NCBI GenBank assembly: GCA_964621905.1
Contig: CAZUNG010000006.1
Location: 62,001 to 126,000 of the forward strand
Origin: Ruminococcus_G sp964621905
GTDB taxonomy: Bacteria; Bacillota; Clostridia; Lachnospirales; Lachnospiraceae
Reading direction: 5' to 3'
Length of the DNA stretch: 64,000 bases
The notes under the pieces were generated by a model. The model was not told the origin of the DNA. It saw nothing but the letters and a program-made list of their open reading frames with translations, and made no database searches. This document shows positions 17,831-26,953 of the stretch, piece by piece. The first letter of the stretch is position 1. Each line of letters starts with the position of its first letter. Both the position numbers and the translations under genes were made by a program.

Positions 17831-17868
17831 CACATAAAACTTTAGTTCATGATTGGAAAGGTGGAGTT

Positions 17869-18375
17869 ATGATGACATTTCAGAAAACAGAAGTAAAGGA
17901 TATCGCAAAAAACCCATTTCGGATGATTGGTGACGAATGGATGCTCGTGACTGCCGAAAAAGACGGGAAGGTCAATACGATGACAGCATCCTGGGGTGGA
18001 GCCGGTGTGCTCTGGGGCAAGAATGTGGTGACGCTCTATATTCGCCCGCAGCGGTACACGAAAGAATTTATTGATGCCGGGGAGATGTTTACGCTGTCAT
18101 TCTTTGGAGGAGAGCACAAGAAGGAACTGGGGCACCTTGGCAGTGTATCCGGAAGAGATGAAGATAAGATAGGAGCGGTTGATTTCCATGTGGAGATGGT
18201 GGATGGACAGCCGGCGTTTGAGGAGAGCAGTCTTGTACTGGTATGCAAAAAGCTGTATGAGGATAAGATCAAACCGGAGCTTTTCAAGGAAGCCTGGATC
18301 GATGAGAGATGGTATCCGGATAAGGATTACCATACGATGTATATTGCAGAAATTGTGGGGGCTTATAAGAAATAG
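17869..18375 (+). CDS. Flavin reductase-like FMN-binding split-barrel protein
   Basis: A 168-residue flavoprotein-like domain of the flavin reductase/FMN-binding split barrel superfamily. The segment NTMTASWGGAGVLWGK followed by VTLYIRPQRYTKEFI is the typical flavin-binding half; the ending YHTMYIAEIVGAY is the usual C-terminus. Small enzymes of this type reduce FMN or FAD for partner oxygenases, or act in flavin or quinone redox chemistry in anaerobes. The gene follows the sugar cluster by 38 bases with AAAGGTGGAG as ribosome site and is followed by a strong terminator. No partner gene is evident. Whether it supplies electrons to RfbH is speculation. Confidence 0.88.
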   Translation: MMTFQKTEVKDIAKNPFRMIGDEWMLVTAEKDGKVNTMTASWGGAGVLWGKNVVTLYIRPQRYTKEFIDAGEMFTLSFFGGEHKKELGHLGSVSGRDEDKIGAVDFHVEMVDGQPAFEESSLVLVCKKLYEDKIKPELFKEAWIDERWYPDKDYHTMYIAEIVGAYKK

Positions 18376-18398
18376 CCGTCTATCCTTTCTGAAAATGG

Positions 18399-18448
18399 AA
18401 CTGCTGCAGAACAGCCGGTATCGCTGTTTTGCAGCAGTTATTTTCTTT
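18399..18448 (+). terminator. Strong terminator after the flavin reductase gene
   Basis: A 17-bp stem (18399-18415 with 18423-18439) with a 7-base loop and the tail ATTTTCTTT. It also marks the point where the broken lipoprotein gene on the other strand loses its similarity. Confidence 0.85.
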
Positions 18449-18794
18449 ACGTTGTCTGTATCTTTGTTATAACCGCCGCTGATATCTTCGTTGCCTGTCC
18501 GCTTACGGATCAATACACTGTCAGATTTGTTCTGATATGTGATTTGAATAAGATCATTTTTGATTGTCTTGAGGTTTCCGTCCGTATCCCCTCAAGCATA
18601 TCGGGAACGTCGAAATCAAAACCTGCTGTCTTACAGGCTTCATCCATGGTTTCACAATCCACAAAAGGATTGGACACCTGCTGGGACGTGCTTTCGATGG
18701 ATTCAGAGGAGGCGACATTGTTTTTCCGATGTTGGCAGGATGCAAAAGAAAAAGTGATCACGGCACAGGGAGCGAGCACCGCAATTTTTTTCAT
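18447..18794 (-). pseudogene. Broken DUF4367-like lipoprotein gene
   Basis: Reading leftwards from 18794, a lipoprotein signal with the lipobox FASC is followed by NPFVDCETMDEACKTAGF and VPDMLEGI, the start of a familiar Clostridia lipoprotein family. The frame then slips in the run at about 18581-18595: the continuation in another frame reads DGNLKTIKNDLIQITYQNKS and then VLIRKRTGNEDISGGYN, again family-like. The C-terminal third is missing, replaced by the terminator of the convergent gene. The start overlaps the stop of the methyltransferase gene as ATGA, so it was once translationally coupled to it. One frameshift plus a C-terminal deletion make it non-functional, unless the base run is a sequencing error. 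Confidence 0.75.
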
Positions 18795-19672
18795 TGTCTT
18801 TTTCCTTTTTCAAAATGTTTCTCCCAACGTCCGGACGCTCCGCACGGCAGTACCAGTCCGCTGTCAGTCACCGGCAATCCGACTTCCTGAGAGTCTATAT
18901 GTCCGTCAAAGCGCTTCAGCTCCGTGGCAATCATATAAGTGAGTACAGCGGGGGCCAGTCCCGTAGTATAGGAGTTTACCAGGAAAAACAGCGGATCGCT
19001 GCTCAGCAGCCGTGCGCACAGTCTGATCAGGGGGTGAATCGCCTCCTCGATTTTCCAGATCTCGCCTTTGGGCCCGCGCCCGTAGGACGGAGGATCCATA
19101 ATGACAGCATCATAGTGATTTCCACGCCGAATCTCGCGTTCCACAAACTTGACACAGTCATCCACGATCCAGCGGACCGGGGCTTCGCCAAGACCTGAGG
19201 AAACCGCATTTTCTTTTGCCCAGCTGACCATTCCCTTGGAAGCATCGACATGGGTAACGCTTGCTCCGGCTGCGGCTGCAGCCAGTGTGGCTCCGCCTGT
19301 ATAAGCAAACAAATTCAAAACCTTTATGGGACGACCGGCATTTTTTATCTTGTCACCAAACCAGTCCCAGTTCGTCGCCTGTTCCGGGAAAAGACCGGTA
19401 TGCTTAAAACTGAACGGCTTCAGATTAAAAGTCAGATTTTTATACTGGATGGTCCATTGCTTTGGCAGCTGAAAGAACTCCCATTCGCCGCCGCCCTTTT
19501 TGCTGCGGTGATAATGGCCGTTCTTTTTTTTCCAGCCGGGATTATATTTGGGGGTATCCCAGATAACCTGAGGATCAGGCCGCACAAGTATATATTTTCC
19601 CCAACGCTCCAGTTTTTCTCCATTTGAAGTGTCAAGCACTTCGTAGTCCTTCCAGCCATCAGCAATCCACAT
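18791..19672 (-). CDS. Class I SAM-dependent methyltransferase, RlmI-like catalytic domain
   Basis: A 293-residue Rossmann methyltransferase. The SAM loop is NLFAYTGGATLAAAAAGA, the next acidic strand VTHVDASKGMVSWAKENA binds the ribose, and the catalytic DPPSYGRGPKGE resembles the RlmI/RlmK group (COG1092) that methylates 23S rRNA. An N-terminal PUA domain as in RlmI is absent; the first 80 residues are a small basic region instead. It is the only intact gene on this strand here, with the broken lipoprotein gene overlapping its stop. An RNA substrate is likely by family but not proven. Confidence 0.85.
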   Translation of the reverse strand: MWIADGWKDYEVLDTSNGEKLERWGKYILVRPDPQVIWDTPKYNPGWKKKNGHYHRSKKGGGEWEFFQLPKQWTIQYKNLTFNLKPFSFKHTGLFPEQATNWDWFGDKIKNAGRPIKVLNLFAYTGGATLAAAAAGASVTHVDASKGMVSWAKENAVSSGLGEAPVRWIVDDCVKFVEREIRRGNHYDAVIMDPPSYGRGPKGEIWKIEEAIHPLIRLCARLLSSDPLFFLVNSYTTGLAPAVLTYMIATELKRFDGHIDSQEVGLPVTDSGLVLPCGASGRWEKHFEKGKRQ

Positions 19673-20164
19673 CGTGAAACCATCCCTTCATTTCTGTTAT
19701 GGTTTGATTATAGCAGAAGAATAGAAAAATGTCATCAGTCAACATATTTTGTATTTCACGATCGGTATCTTGAAAGATCTGTGGTACTCTTAGGGGCGGA
19801 TTTTTCCTGCACCCCTTTTCCGCCGGATCTTTGGGCATACCCGGCATGCTTCCGGACAGGATGAGGGTCAGCAGAAGCTCACATTCGAAGAGGGCAAATA
19901 TAACCTCATCATCAGTGAGTTGCCGAAAGTATGATAATTATGTAATTTGTATCGCTGAAGATGGAAAACTGCGGTTGATGTAAAAGCTGGTACGGAACAT
20001 TTTTTTGCGTTGTCTGAGTTCTGTGATTGCAGGATTACCCTTCATACAGGCCTTGAACAAGAAGGAAATCCGGCGATAATGAAAGAGTGGACAAACAAAA
20101 TTGCATAACGGACAAAGAAACACCAAGTATTTTGTGGCATTTTTAATAAAAATGAAGGATGTGC
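19673..20164. other. Gene-free region, possibly with decayed coding fragments
   Basis: No intact gene is supported. Two short + strand stretches look protein-like: about 19870-19932 reads GQQKLTFEEGKYNLIISELP before a stop, and about 19995-20108 ends in LHTGLEQEGNPAIMKEWTN before a stop. These could be remnants of lost genes, but I recognise no family and the call is weak. A G-C rich block at 19795-19830 can fold but has no T-run. Confidence 0.35.
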
Positions 20165-20193
20165 TTGACATTACGTCAATTGCCTCATAAAAT
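20165..20193 (+). promoter_or_regulatory. Strong promoter of the aminotransferase gene
   Basis: TTGACA (20165-20170), exactly 17 bases, TAAAAT (20188-20193). It lies 46 bases ahead of the start codon. Confidence 0.8.
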
Positions 20194-20238
20194 AACATTT
20201 AATGAGCTAAAAAGCAAAGGATAAGCGAGGAGGCGCGT

Positions 20239-21531
20239 ATGAAAGCATATCATCAGATGAGCAGGGAGGAACTGCTTGCATTAAAACAAGAACTGGAACT
20301 GAAATATGAAGACGTGAAGGGAAAAGGGTTGAAGCTGGATATGTCCAGAGGAAAACCGGCGAAGGCACAGCTTGACATCAGCAATGGTATGATGGATGTC
20401 CTGGCAAGTGATTCTGACATGGTCTGTGAAGCAGGAGTTGACTGCCGCAATTACGGTGTGCTGGAAGGAATTCCGGAGGCCAGGAAACTGCTTGCGGATA
20501 TGTCTGAAGTGCCGGAAAAAAACATCCTGATCTACGGAAATTCCAGTCTGAGTATTATGTTTGATACCGTTGCACGTTCTATGACAAAAGGAATCATGGG
20601 ATGTACACCGTGGGCGAAACTGGACAACGTAAAATTTTTGTGCCCGGTTCCAGGATATGACAGACATTTCGCAGTGACAGAATATTTCGGGATTGAAATG
20701 GTAAATGTACCGATGCTGCCGACGGGTCCGGATATGGATGTTGTAGAGAAACTGGTAGCTGAGGATGAATCCATCAAAGGGATCTGGTGTGTGCCGAAGT
20801 ATCAGAATCCAATGGGGATCTCCTTTTCTGATGAGACAGTCAGAAGATTTGCCAGTCTGAAACCGGCGGCAAAAGACTTCAGAATTTTCTGGGATAATGC
20901 ATATTCGATTCATCATCTTTATGATGAACCTGAAAATCAGGATGTGATTCTGGAGCTTCTCACAGAATGCGAAAAAGCCGGAAACCCGGATATGGTTTAT
21001 AAATTTATTTCCACATCAAAGGTCAGCTTCCCGGGATCCGGAATCGCAGCGCTTGCGGCATCTGAGGCAAACCTGGAAGAAGCGAAAAAGTATATGTTCT
21101 ACCAGACCATCGGACATGACAAGTTAAATCAGCTGCGCCATGTCAGGTTCTTTAAGGACATTGACGGGATGCGTCAACATATGAAAAAACACGCAGCAAT
21201 CATGCGTCCGAAATTCGAGGCGGTGCTTGAAGTGCTGGAACGCGAGCTGAGCGGTCTTGAGATCGGTTCATGGATCAAACCAAGAGGCGGATATTTCATC
21301 TCTTTTGATGCAATGGAAGGATGTGCAAAAGCAATTGTGGCCAAAGCAAAAGAGGCGGGGCTTGTGATGACTGGTGCAGGTGCAACTTACCCTTACCGCA
21401 ACGACCCGAAAGACAGCAACATTCGAATTGCCCCGTCTTTCCCGACTCCGGAAGAGCTTTCTGTCGCTGCAGATATCTTTGTACTGAGTGTGAAACTTGT
21501 GAGCATTGATAAAATTCTGAGTGGGAAATAA
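20239..21531 (+). CDS. Class I-fold PLP aminotransferase, aspartate aminotransferase type Ic-like
   Basis: A 430-residue PLP enzyme of the group that includes Corynebacterium aspartate aminotransferase (PF12897). The catalytic lysine is Lys261 in STSKVSFPGSG. The N-terminal SRGKPAKAQLDIS and the substrate-binding VPKYQNPMGI are diagnostic for this group, and the C-terminal RIAPSFPTPEEL holds the substrate-carboxylate Arg. It would exchange amino groups between aspartate (or a related amino acid) and 2-oxoglutarate in the cytoplasm. It is a single-gene unit, with its own promoter upstream and a strong terminator behind it. A close specificity call is not possible from sequence. Confidence 0.9.
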   Translation: MKAYHQMSREELLALKQELELKYEDVKGKGLKLDMSRGKPAKAQLDISNGMMDVLASDSDMVCEAGVDCRNYGVLEGIPEARKLLADMSEVPEKNILIYGNSSLSIMFDTVARSMTKGIMGCTPWAKLDNVKFLCPVPGYDRHFAVTEYFGIEMVNVPMLPTGPDMDVVEKLVAEDESIKGIWCVPKYQNPMGISFSDETVRRFASLKPAAKDFRIFWDNAYSIHHLYDEPENQDVILELLTECEKAGNPDMVYKFISTSKVSFPGSGIAALAASEANLEEAKKYMFYQTIGHDKLNQLRHVRFFKDIDGMRQHMKKHAAIMRPKFEAVLEVLERELSGLEIGSWIKPRGGYFISFDAMEGCAKAIVAKAKEAGLVMTGAGATYPYRNDPKDSNIRIAPSFPTPEELSVAADIFVLSVKLVSIDKILSGK

Positions 21532-21561
21532 GACAAAGATATGTTGAAGATTTAAAAAAGT

Positions 21562-21597
21562 AAGGAGTTTTTGTGAATTCAAAAACTCCTTTTTTTA
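21562..21597 (+). terminator. Rho-independent terminator after the aminotransferase gene
   Basis: AAGGAGTTTTTG pairs with CAAAAACTCCTT around a short loop containing GAATTC, followed by TTTTTTT. Confidence 0.92.
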
Positions 21598-21601
21598 GCC
21601 C

Positions 21602-21630
21602 TTTACCATCAATGAATTCGGTGTTACAAT
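21602..21630 (+). promoter_or_regulatory. Candidate promoter of the L,D-transpeptidase gene
   Basis: TTTACC (21602-21607), 17 bases, TACAAT (21625-21630), about 64 bases before the start. Confidence 0.5.
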
Positions 21631-21693
21631 GATAGGGAAATTGTGACAGTTTGTCGCCTAACAAGAGGAAAATCAGGAAGTAAGGGAAATTAA

Positions 21694-23085
21694 ATGAAAA
21701 ATAAAAAGAGGGCCAGAAAAATTATTCTGGGAGTTTTAATCGGATATATTGCGATCATGATGATTGGCTATCTGGGTATCGCTTTTTATTATTCGAGTCA
21801 TTTTTTTGAAGGGTCAACGATTAACGGAATTGACTGCAGCAACAAGACAGTTGAGGAGGTCAAGGAAAGTATCATTGAAAAAATCAATGAGTACACATTG
21901 AAAATAGAAGAACGCGGAGGCAAGACCGAGACCATCATGGCACCGCAGGTAAAACTGAGTTATGTGGATGATAACCGTGTGGACGAGCTGATGGATGAGC
22001 AGGAACAGTATAAGTGGCCGCTTTCATTTTCAAGAAGCAAATCCTATGAGATGGCTGCGAACACAACGTTTGATGAAGAACTTGTGGATTCTGTGATGGA
22101 TGACATGAGTTGTTTCCAGGAAGAGAATATCGAAAAACCCCAAAATGCATATATGAAAGAAAATGATACAGGGTATGAGATTGTTCCGGAAGTCATGGGG
22201 AATGAGCTTGACCGCGGGAAAGTAAAACAGGCGGTTATTGATGCCATCAAAGCCGGGAAAACAACAATTTCGCTGGAGGAACTGGACTGCTATATCGATC
22301 CGACAATTTACAGCGATGATGAAACCCTGAAGAAAGAAGTGGACAGCCTGAATAAAATGACGGCTGCCTCCATTACATATACGTTTGGTTCCCGGACCGA
22401 AGTGGTCGACCGCTCTTTGATCAAAAAATGGCTGGTCAGGGGAGATGATGGAACTTATTCCCTGGATACAGAACAGGTTGCTGCATATGTCAAGGAACTG
22501 GCGCTGAAATATGATACCTTCGGGCTGTCTCATCAGTTTACAAAGCATGACGGTTCCACCATCACACTGAATGCAGGCGGTGACTATGGATGGTGCATTA
22601 ATAAGACGGCGACATCCGATGCGCTGGTGCAGGCCATCAATGATGGTGTTGTAGAGAGCCGCGAGCCCGTATATCTGTATACGGCGAAAAGCCGTGAGGA
22701 AAACGATATCGGAAATACATATGTTGAGATCAGTATTCAGGAACAGAGGATGTGGTGTTTCAAGGATGGATCTCTGATCGTGGATACACCTGTTGTGACG
22801 GGAAATGTATCCAAGGGATACGACACTCCTTCCGGGTGTGTCTGGGCGATTGATGCCAAGAAGCAGGACGCGATTTTAAAAGGCGAAGGGTACGCTTCGC
22901 CGGTGACTTTCTGGCTGCCGTTCAATGGAAATGTCGGAATTCACGATGCGGACAGATGGCGCAGCGAATACGGCGGAGATATTTACAAGACAGGCGGTTC
23001 GCATGGATGTGTGAATACACCGTATGAAAACGCGGAAAAAATTTTTAATGCTGTGGAAATAGGGACACCTGTTATCGTATATTAA
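21694..23085 (+). CDS. Membrane-anchored L,D-transpeptidase (YkuD domain)
   Basis: A 463-residue wall enzyme that makes 3-3 cross-links or attaches proteins to peptidoglycan outside the cell. One N-terminal helix (about residues 8-32) is followed by a putative peptidoglycan-binding domain (PG_binding_4 type) at about 70-310 and a C-terminal YkuD domain at about 345-463. The active site reads GGSHGCVNTP with His437 and Cys439. Length is normal for clostridial enzymes of this layout. It is followed 44 bases later by ddl and murF on the same strand, so the three are a wall-synthesis group. The substrate stem peptide cannot be told from sequence. Confidence 0.93.
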   Translation: MKNKKRARKIILGVLIGYIAIMMIGYLGIAFYYSSHFFEGSTINGIDCSNKTVEEVKESIIEKINEYTLKIEERGGKTETIMAPQVKLSYVDDNRVDELMDEQEQYKWPLSFSRSKSYEMAANTTFDEELVDSVMDDMSCFQEENIEKPQNAYMKENDTGYEIVPEVMGNELDRGKVKQAVIDAIKAGKTTISLEELDCYIDPTIYSDDETLKKEVDSLNKMTAASITYTFGSRTEVVDRSLIKKWLVRGDDGTYSLDTEQVAAYVKELALKYDTFGLSHQFTKHDGSTITLNAGGDYGWCINKTATSDALVQAINDGVVESREPVYLYTAKSREENDIGNTYVEISIQEQRMWCFKDGSLIVDTPVVTGNVSKGYDTPSGCVWAIDAKKQDAILKGEGYASPVTFWLPFNGNVGIHDADRWRSEYGGDIYKTGGSHGCVNTPYENAEKIFNAVEIGTPVIVY

Positions 23086-23129
23086 AGTGTGGCATATTCT
23101 TAGACATAAAGGAGCAGAGATAGGAAAAT

Positions 23130-24179
23130 ATGATGAAAATAGTTGTGTTGGCAGGAGGAATCAGCACGGAACGCGATGTATCGATCGTTTCCGGAACCAT
23201 GGTCTGCAAAGCTTTGCGGGAGATGGGCCATCATGCAGTCTTGTTGGATGTATTTATTGGAAGAGAACTGGAAGAATCGGAAGATTCGTTCCCGGCTGAC
23301 TATGATCTTGAGGCAGATCTTGCCTATATCAAATCTTTTAACGATCAAATTGAAGAACTGAAAAAAGAAAAAAGAGATTTCTTTGGCCCGAATGTTCTGG
23401 AATTGTGCCGCGAAGCGGACATTGTTTTTCTGGCACTGCACGGTGAAAACGGTGAAAACGGAAAAGTACAGGCGGCTTTTGACCTGTTTCATATCCGCTA
23501 TACAGGAAGCGGTTGCCTAAGCAGTGCACTTTCCATGGATAAAGGACTTTCAAAGACTATTCTGCAGGACGGCGGTGTGCCGGTGCCAGGAGGAATTGTG
23601 CTGAAAAAAGGGCAATGCAGTCTTCGGCTCGCTGATTATGATATGGAATTTCCGGTTGTGGTAAAGCCGTGCTGCGGGGGATCCAGTGTGGGTGTCTACA
23701 TTGTACATGATCAGCAATCTTATGAGGAAGCGGTTGCCAGTGCCTTTGCCTATGAGGAAGAAATTGTGGTGGAGGATTATATCTGCGGAAGAGAATTTTC
23801 TGTGGGAGTAGTCGAAGGCAAAGCGTATCCGATTATAGAGATTGCACCGGTTGAGGGATTTTATGATTATAAAAACAAATACTCGGCGGGGGCAACCGTG
23901 GAGACGTGTCCTGCCGAACTGACGGAAGAACAGACAAGACAGATGCAGGCTTATGCGGAGGAAGGGAGCCGTCTGCTGATGAACGAAGGATACTCACGGC
24001 TTGATTTTCTGATGGATGAAGCGGGGAATATCTTCTGTCTGGAAGCAAATACACTGCCGGGCATGACCCCTACCAGTCTGCTGCCGCAGGAAGCAAAAGC
24101 AGTGGGGATTGAATTTCCCCAGCTGTGTGAACTGCTGATTCAGTGTTCGCTGAAAAAATATGAAAAGAGTGTTGAATAA
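23130..24179 (+). CDS. ddl: D-alanine--D-alanine ligase
   Basis: A 349-residue ATP-grasp ligase that joins two D-alanines for the peptidoglycan stem. The N-terminus VVLAGGISTERDVSIVSG, the LHGENGENGKVQ segment, the ATP-grasp lysine strand FPVVVKPCCGGSSVGV and the C-terminal LEANTLPGMTPTSLLP are all canonical. The segment FYDYKNKYSAG keeps the Tyr typical of true D-Ala-D-Ala ligases, so a VanA-like D-lactate specificity is not suggested. AAAGGAGCAGAGATAGG lies ahead of tandem ATGs at 23130/23133. It precedes murF, whose product uses the dipeptide; the two ORFs are separated by one base. Confidence 0.95.
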   Translation: MMKIVVLAGGISTERDVSIVSGTMVCKALREMGHHAVLLDVFIGRELEESEDSFPADYDLEADLAYIKSFNDQIEELKKEKRDFFGPNVLELCREADIVFLALHGENGENGKVQAAFDLFHIRYTGSGCLSSALSMDKGLSKTILQDGGVPVPGGIVLKKGQCSLRLADYDMEFPVVVKPCCGGSSVGVYIVHDQQSYEEAVASAFAYEEEIVVEDYICGREFSVGVVEGKAYPIIEIAPVEGFYDYKNKYSAGATVETCPAELTEEQTRQMQAYAEEGSRLLMNEGYSRLDFLMDEAGNIFCLEANTLPGMTPTSLLPQEAKAVGIEFPQLCELLIQCSLKKYEKSVE

Positions 24180-24180
24180 A

Positions 24181-25560
24181 ATGAAAAATCTCACATTAAA
24201 TAATATTGTGACGGCATGCGGCGGTGTGTTTCACGGTGATACCGCGCTTCTGGGACAATGCGTGAAGAGTATTACGACAGACAGCCGGCAGGCAGAGCCG
24301 GGCTGTCTGTTTGTCCCAATAGCAGGCACACGGGCCGACGGTCACGATTATATCGGACAGGTCATGGAGAAAGGCGCTCTTTGCACCCTCTCGGAAAAAG
24401 AACTGCCGGGTTCGGAATTTTCTTATATCCAGGTAAAATCATCTCTGCAGTCCGTAAAAGATATTGCAGAGTTTTATCTGACACAGCTTTGCATTCCGGT
24501 CGTGGGGATATCCGGCAGCGTCGGTAAGACGAGCACAAAAGAAATGATTTCTGCTGTGCTTGCTCAGAAATACCGTGTGTTAAAAACACAGGGGAATTTT
24601 AACAATGAACTGGGGCTTCCGCTTACGGTTTTCCGGATTCGTGAAGAAGATGAAATTGCAGTCCTTGAGATGGGAATCAGTGATTTCGGGGAGATGAGCA
24701 GGCTGGCCAGAATAGCAAAGCCAGATACCTGTGTACTGACAAATATTGGCTGGTGCCATCTGGAGAATCTGAAGACGCGGGACGGTATCATGAAGGCAAA
24801 GACGGAGATGTTTGAGTTTATGAAACCTGATGGCCATGTGGTGCTGAACGGGGACGATGATAAACTGACACAGATCAGGGAGGTTAGCGGGCATGCTCCT
24901 GTCTTTTTTGGGATTGAGCGGACAGACGGTGTTTATGCCGACGAGATTGAAAACTGTGGGCTGAACGGAGTTAACTGCAGAATCCATCTGGACGACAAGC
25001 TCTCATTTCTGGTCAGGATCCCCATGCCGGGCGTGCATATGGTATATAATGCACTGGCAGCGGCCTGCGTCGGCAGGATTTACGGACTGACGGCAGAGGA
25101 GATCAAAAAAGGAATTGAGAGCATGGAGACCTTAAGCGGAAGGTTCCATATCATTGAGACGAAAGACTATACGATCATTGATGACTGCTATAATGCGAAT
25201 CCGGTATCCATGAAAGCCTCGCTGGAAGTCCTGCAGCAGGGACTGGGGCGAAAAGTCGCTGTTCTTGGAGACATGGGTGAACTCGGTGAGGAGGAAGCCG
25301 CGCTTCATGAACAGGTCGGCACGTTTGCCGGACAGTGTGATATCCAGCTGCTGATCTGTGCGGGACCACTAAGCGGGCACCTGGCAAAGGCTGCCGCCGG
25401 GCAGAATAAAGAGCTTGAGGTGGTCCATTTTGCGGATCTGAAGACGCTTCGGGAAACTCTGCCCAGACTGATAAAAAAAGGGGATACCCTTTTGATCAAG
25501 GCATCTCATTTCATGCAGTTTGATAAGATTGTAAAACAACTTTGTGATTCAGACAGATGA
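24181..25560 (+). CDS. murF: UDP-N-acetylmuramoyl-tripeptide--D-alanyl-D-alanine ligase
   Basis: A 459-residue Mur ligase adding D-Ala-D-Ala to UDP-MurNAc-tripeptide, the last cytoplasmic step of precursor assembly. The P-loop is SGSVGKTSTKE (residues 111-121), the central domain has NIGWCHLENL and the C-terminal domain DDCYNANPVSMKASL, which is a MurF hallmark. The ATG at 24181 begins one base after the ddl stop; an earlier ATG at 24160 lies inside ddl. The 3' end overlaps the convergent plsC gene by 12 bases, so no terminator fits between them. Confidence 0.95.
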   Translation: MKNLTLNNIVTACGGVFHGDTALLGQCVKSITTDSRQAEPGCLFVPIAGTRADGHDYIGQVMEKGALCTLSEKELPGSEFSYIQVKSSLQSVKDIAEFYLTQLCIPVVGISGSVGKTSTKEMISAVLAQKYRVLKTQGNFNNELGLPLTVFRIREEDEIAVLEMGISDFGEMSRLARIAKPDTCVLTNIGWCHLENLKTRDGIMKAKTEMFEFMKPDGHVVLNGDDDKLTQIREVSGHAPVFFGIERTDGVYADEIENCGLNGVNCRIHLDDKLSFLVRIPMPGVHMVYNALAAACVGRIYGLTAEEIKKGIESMETLSGRFHIIETKDYTIIDDCYNANPVSMKASLEVLQQGLGRKVAVLGDMGELGEEEAALHEQVGTFAGQCDIQLLICAGPLSGHLAKAAAGQNKELEVVHFADLKTLRETLPRLIKKGDTLLIKASHFMQFDKIVKQLCDSDR

Positions 25561-26289
25561 TGCATTTTTCGTCAGCATATCCAGGATGACACCGCGGGTG
25601 TATTCCCCGATATGACGTACTTCTTCTTTGGGAAGCTCGGACGGTATGATTGGCTTTCCGTATTCCATGACAACGTGACATGGCCGGATCTTGGGGAAAT
25701 GTGCCTCCATGATTTCGGCCGTGTTGTTCATTGCGACCGGAATGATCGGGCAGTTTGTCTTTGTCGCAAGCTTGAAACTGCCATCGTGAAACGGCAGCAT
25801 ATCCAGACAGCTCTCGCCTCTGCTTCTTGTACCCTCAGGGAAAATAAAGATAGAAATTCCATGTTTGATCTTCTCAATTCCTTTCAGGATTGTCTTCAAT
25901 CCTTCTTTTAAATTCTCACGATCCAAAAACAGACAATGCAGATACATCATCCAAAAATTGAGGAGAGGTGCTTTTTTCATCTCTTTCTTCGCGACGAATC
26001 CGGTCAGATCCGGGCAGCGTGAATAAGTCAGCAAAATGTCAAAATAACTGCGGTGATTTCCGATGTAAAGCACCGAACGATCCTTCGGCACATTCTCTTC
26101 TCCGATCACGGTGACTTTCACGCCGGCGACAAAAAGAATCAGACGGAAAACCCCCTGAATGATCCTGAGCGAACTGATATCTTTGGCGCGCGGATTGAAT
26201 TTGCCGATGATCCATTCGATAAGAAGGAGTGGAATGGAGAGAATCAGATAACCGACCACGATGATGACGATTAGTATAAATCTCAGCAT
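25549..26289 (-). CDS. plsC: 1-acyl-sn-glycerol-3-phosphate acyltransferase
   Basis: A 246-residue membrane-bound acyltransferase converting lysophosphatidate to phosphatidate in phospholipid synthesis. The catalytic HX4D motif is NHRSYFD (His79, Asp84) and the glycerol-phosphate-binding motif FPEGTR lies at 150-155. Two hydrophobic N-terminal stretches anchor it. The start at 26289 (MLRFILIVII) follows GGAAAGAGG; the same frame stays open for a further 78 bases (to 26367) but without family-like sequence. It is a single-gene unit converging on murF with a 12-base overlap. Confidence 0.92.
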   Translation of the reverse strand: MLRFILIVIIVVGYLILSIPLLLIEWIIGKFNPRAKDISSLRIIQGVFRLILFVAGVKVTVIGEENVPKDRSVLYIGNHRSYFDILLTYSRCPDLTGFVAKKEMKKAPLLNFWMMYLHCLFLDRENLKEGLKTILKGIEKIKHGISIFIFPEGTRSRGESCLDMLPFHDGSFKLATKTNCPIIPVAMNNTAEIMEAHFPKIRPCHVVMEYGKPIIPSELPKEEVRHIGEYTRGVILDMLTKNASSV

Positions 26290-26478
26290 AAACAGCCTCT
26301 TTCCAGGGATTTCTCTTCTGTAATCCCATGTGGTAATATGTAACGTAATGACGGTGAACGGCGGCATACAAAATCGATGTCATCATCCATCAATGGTAAC
26401 ATTATACAAAAAATAGAATGAACACGCAAGCTGTTTAATAAACTATATGGAACTTAAAAAGAGGACAGCTGAGAGCAT

Positions 26479-26886
26479 ATGAAACGATTAAAACAGGTGC
26501 TTTGGGTACTGACCCTGTCTCTGGTTATCGCCGGGTGCGGAATCCGAAATATGGATTCTGAAGAAGAGACAGAGCTTTCTTATACCGTAGTGAAAACAGA
26601 TGAGATACCGTCGGAGGTACTGGAAATCATTGAAAAGCAGAAAGCACAGGAATTCCAGATGACATACCAGAGTCAGGATTATCTCTACATTATGAAAGGC
26701 TATGGACTGCAGAATTCGGGAGGATACAGCATCAAAGTATTAAGTCTGGTGCAGAAGGGGGAAGGGATTGTATGCGAAACCCAGCTTGTAGGTCCCTCTA
26801 CCCGGGAGGAGATGAGCAAAGAGGTGTCGTATCCGTATATTGTTTTGAAAACAGAATACCGTGATCTGCCTGTCGTTTTCCGCTGA
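26479..26886 (+). CDS. Small lipoprotein with a PrcB_C-like domain
   Basis: A 135-residue lipoprotein: the signal peptide ends at the lipobox VIAGC, and Cys20 would carry the lipid. The mature part resembles the PrcB_C domain (PF14343), known from a protease complex subunit and from several Firmicutes lipoproteins, with the pattern LQNSGGYSIKVLS followed by VCETQLVGPS and a C-terminal YPYIVLKT. Exact role unknown. It lies 67 bases ahead of the SipL-like gene and may be expressed with it. No transmembrane segment besides the signal. Confidence 0.75.
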   Translation: MKRLKQVLWVLTLSLVIAGCGIRNMDSEEETELSYTVVKTDEIPSEVLEIIEKQKAQEFQMTYQSQDYLYIMKGYGLQNSGGYSIKVLSLVQKGEGIVCETQLVGPSTREEMSKEVSYPYIVLKTEYRDLPVVFR

Positions 26887-26953
26887 CGGGCCGTCATAAA
26901 ACAGTCTCTGCGAGCATAGAATAAAAGAAAACTGTGTAAAGTGAGGGAGCGTA

